A stretch of DNA of 7,026 bases from Planctomycetota bacterium (lineage in GTDB: Bacteria; Planctomycetota; Planctomycetia; Planctomycetales; Planctomycetaceae): positions 1-7,026 of the forward strand of contig JAQBZS010000376.1 of NCBI GenBank assembly GCA_027622115.1, written 5' to 3'. The notes under the pieces are model-generated. The model ran no database searches, was not told where the DNA came from, and saw only the letters and a list, made by a program, of their open reading frames with translations. Positions 6,339 through 7,026 of this stretch are shown here, in pieces. The position numbers and the translations under genes were made by a program. Every line of letters begins with the position of its first letter. The first letter of the stretch is position 1.

Positions 6339-6995
6339 GTTCGGATTCGTTTCGAGAATCATCAGCAAGCGGAATCGGACGCGTGCAAGAATTATTGCTC
6401 GAAGAATTACTCGGGCACGAGCCATCTGCGGCGGCTAATCTGCGGAAAAGCTCCCTCGAAGAACTCGACTCACGAATCGAAGAGCTGCCGACGGAGTTAC
6501 GATCGCGTGGCCTGAATTCATGAGTCCGCTTCAAAACTCGCACAGAGTTCCAGCAAACGATCTGAGTCATCGAAACGATCGCTGCCAAAACGGAGGACGG
6601 ACTGATGCAGGACCATCGACGAAACGCACAGCGGGACTACGAGCGGAGACTCACCAGCGTACGCGAGGAAGCACCAGCTAGACAGACAGGGCAGAAAACC
6701 AATCGGTGCTGCATCCCAACCCCAGACTGGAAAAAAATCTGCCTTGCAATCATTCTTTGCTTCTGACGTTGATTCGGCTGGAGCAGCGTCTTCAGAACGA
6801 TTATCGTGATTCCTGTTGTTGGCGGATCGACGCCAAATGCGGAATGTCGCACTGGCTAATCCGCAGTAAGGTGTGCAAAGCTCGTATCGACACGTGTTTG
6901 CTCGGTTAAACGCCAGTTTAACGCCCACGGGCGGCTGATCGAACCATTCCCCGGTCAACCCGAAGCTTTGAAAACCGGTGTATCCGTTTCTGGGT
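6339..6995. other. Long region without a convincing gene
   Basis: About 650 bp upstream of the enolase-like gene have no open frame with recognisable domains. The largest minus-strand frame (6518-6958, 146 codons) is rich in Cys, Trp, Ser and Arg, has no motif, and its 5' part reads across the palindrome at 6905-6938, so it is probably chance. A plus-strand frame of 63 codons (6332-6523) has a more protein-like Leu/Glu-rich composition, but its 5' end overlaps the start of the enolase-like gene on the other strand. The octamer ATCTGCGG is repeated at about 6423-6430 and 6439-6446. The promoter of the enolase-like/MetE-like pair should lie here, but no clear -35/-10 pair could be named. Confidence 0.5.
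6905..6938. repeat. GTTAAAC/GTTTAAC palindrome with adjoining GC hairpin
   Basis: GTTAAAC (6905-6911) and GTTTAAC (6916-6922) are perfect seven-base inverted arms around loop GCCA. Directly next is CGCC (6922-6925), loop CACG, GGCG (6930-6933), then GCTGA. The GTTTAAC head, GC hairpin and GCTGA tail match the layout at 2079-2113, which suggests copies of one intergenic repeat family. The 7-bp AT-containing palindrome could instead be a protein-binding site, but nothing here supports a particular regulator. Confidence 0.45.
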
Positions 6996-7024
6996 GTAGG
7001 ACGGGCACTCCACTCCTGCCCGTC
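6996..7024. repeat. GTAG-headed REP-like hairpin at the window edge
   Basis: GTAG (6996-6999) is followed by GACGGGCA (7000-7007), a nine-base loop (7008-7016), and TGCCCGTC (7017-7024), giving eight perfect pairs. The window ends two bases later, so an inverted partner such as those at 141-192 and 223-289 could lie just outside. The stem sequence is unrelated to the other GTAG hairpins in the window. Confidence 0.65.
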
Positions 7025-7026
7025 AC

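Noticed and set aside
6339..6425. 29-residue N-terminal extension of the enolase-like protein
   Set aside because: The Arg/Ile-rich sequence does not resemble the family N-terminus, which starts naturally at ATG 6338. It is not a convincing signal or transit peptide.
6822..6864. GCGGAT/ATCCGC inverted repeat
   Set aside because: Six-base arms 31 nt apart are expected by chance in a sequence of this length.
6518..6958. 146-codon minus-strand frame as a gene
   Set aside because: Its composition is Cys/Trp/Ser/Arg-rich, no domain or signal is visible, and its start lies beyond the 6905-6938 palindrome. Kept only as a note in the gene-poor region.
1..7026. CRISPR array, tRNA, rRNA or insertion sequence
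   Set aside because: No regularly spaced repeats, no cloverleaf with a TTCGA-type arm, no rRNA-like conserved segment and no transposase motif were seen on either strand.

Overview
The window looks like chromosomal DNA from a planctomycete, probably a Rhodopirellula/Pirellulaceae-type organism. This is inferred from three things: moderately GC-rich codon use, weak or absent Shine-Dalgarno sequences at most starts, and intergenic DNA packed with short GTAG-headed hairpins and other palindromes. No 16S or other marker gene is present, so the assignment is tentative.

All four convincing genes lie on the minus strand. In transcription order (right to left) they are: an enolase-superfamily protein with muconate-lactonizing-enzyme-like catalytic residues (4887-6338); a stand-alone MetE-type zinc methyltransferase core (3886-4890) that overlaps the first gene through an ATGA stop/start; the ribosome-assembly GTPase Der/EngA (2266-3645); and the ABC-F translation factor EttA (319-1992). 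The first two are probably translationally coupled and may act in one uncharacterised pathway. Der and EttA are both ribosome-associated housekeeping proteins, but 273 bp holding a large palindrome separates them, so a shared operon is uncertain.

The intergenic stretches are the most unusual part. Positions 1-318 hold a hairpin pair, a two-hairpin module bounded by GTAG and CTAC (141-192), and a second GTAG hairpin with a degenerate inverted partner (223-289). The ettA-der gap holds a 99-nt near-perfect palindrome (2129-2227) and a smaller hairpin (2079-2113). The der-MetE gap holds another GTAG hairpin (3808-3839). The right end has a GTTTAAC palindrome (6905-6938) and a final GTAG hairpin (6996-7024). 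Their architecture matches REP/BIME elements of the kind mobilised by RAYT (TnpA-REP) transposases, with several unrelated stem sequences sharing the same GTAG head. No transposase is encoded here.

The enolase/MetE-like overlap also contains a perfect 18-bp tandem duplication. It repeats six residues at the end of one protein and multiplies start codons for the next. About 650 bp at the right end (6339-6995) hold no convincing gene. No tRNA, rRNA, CRISPR array, insertion sequence or riboswitch was recognised.
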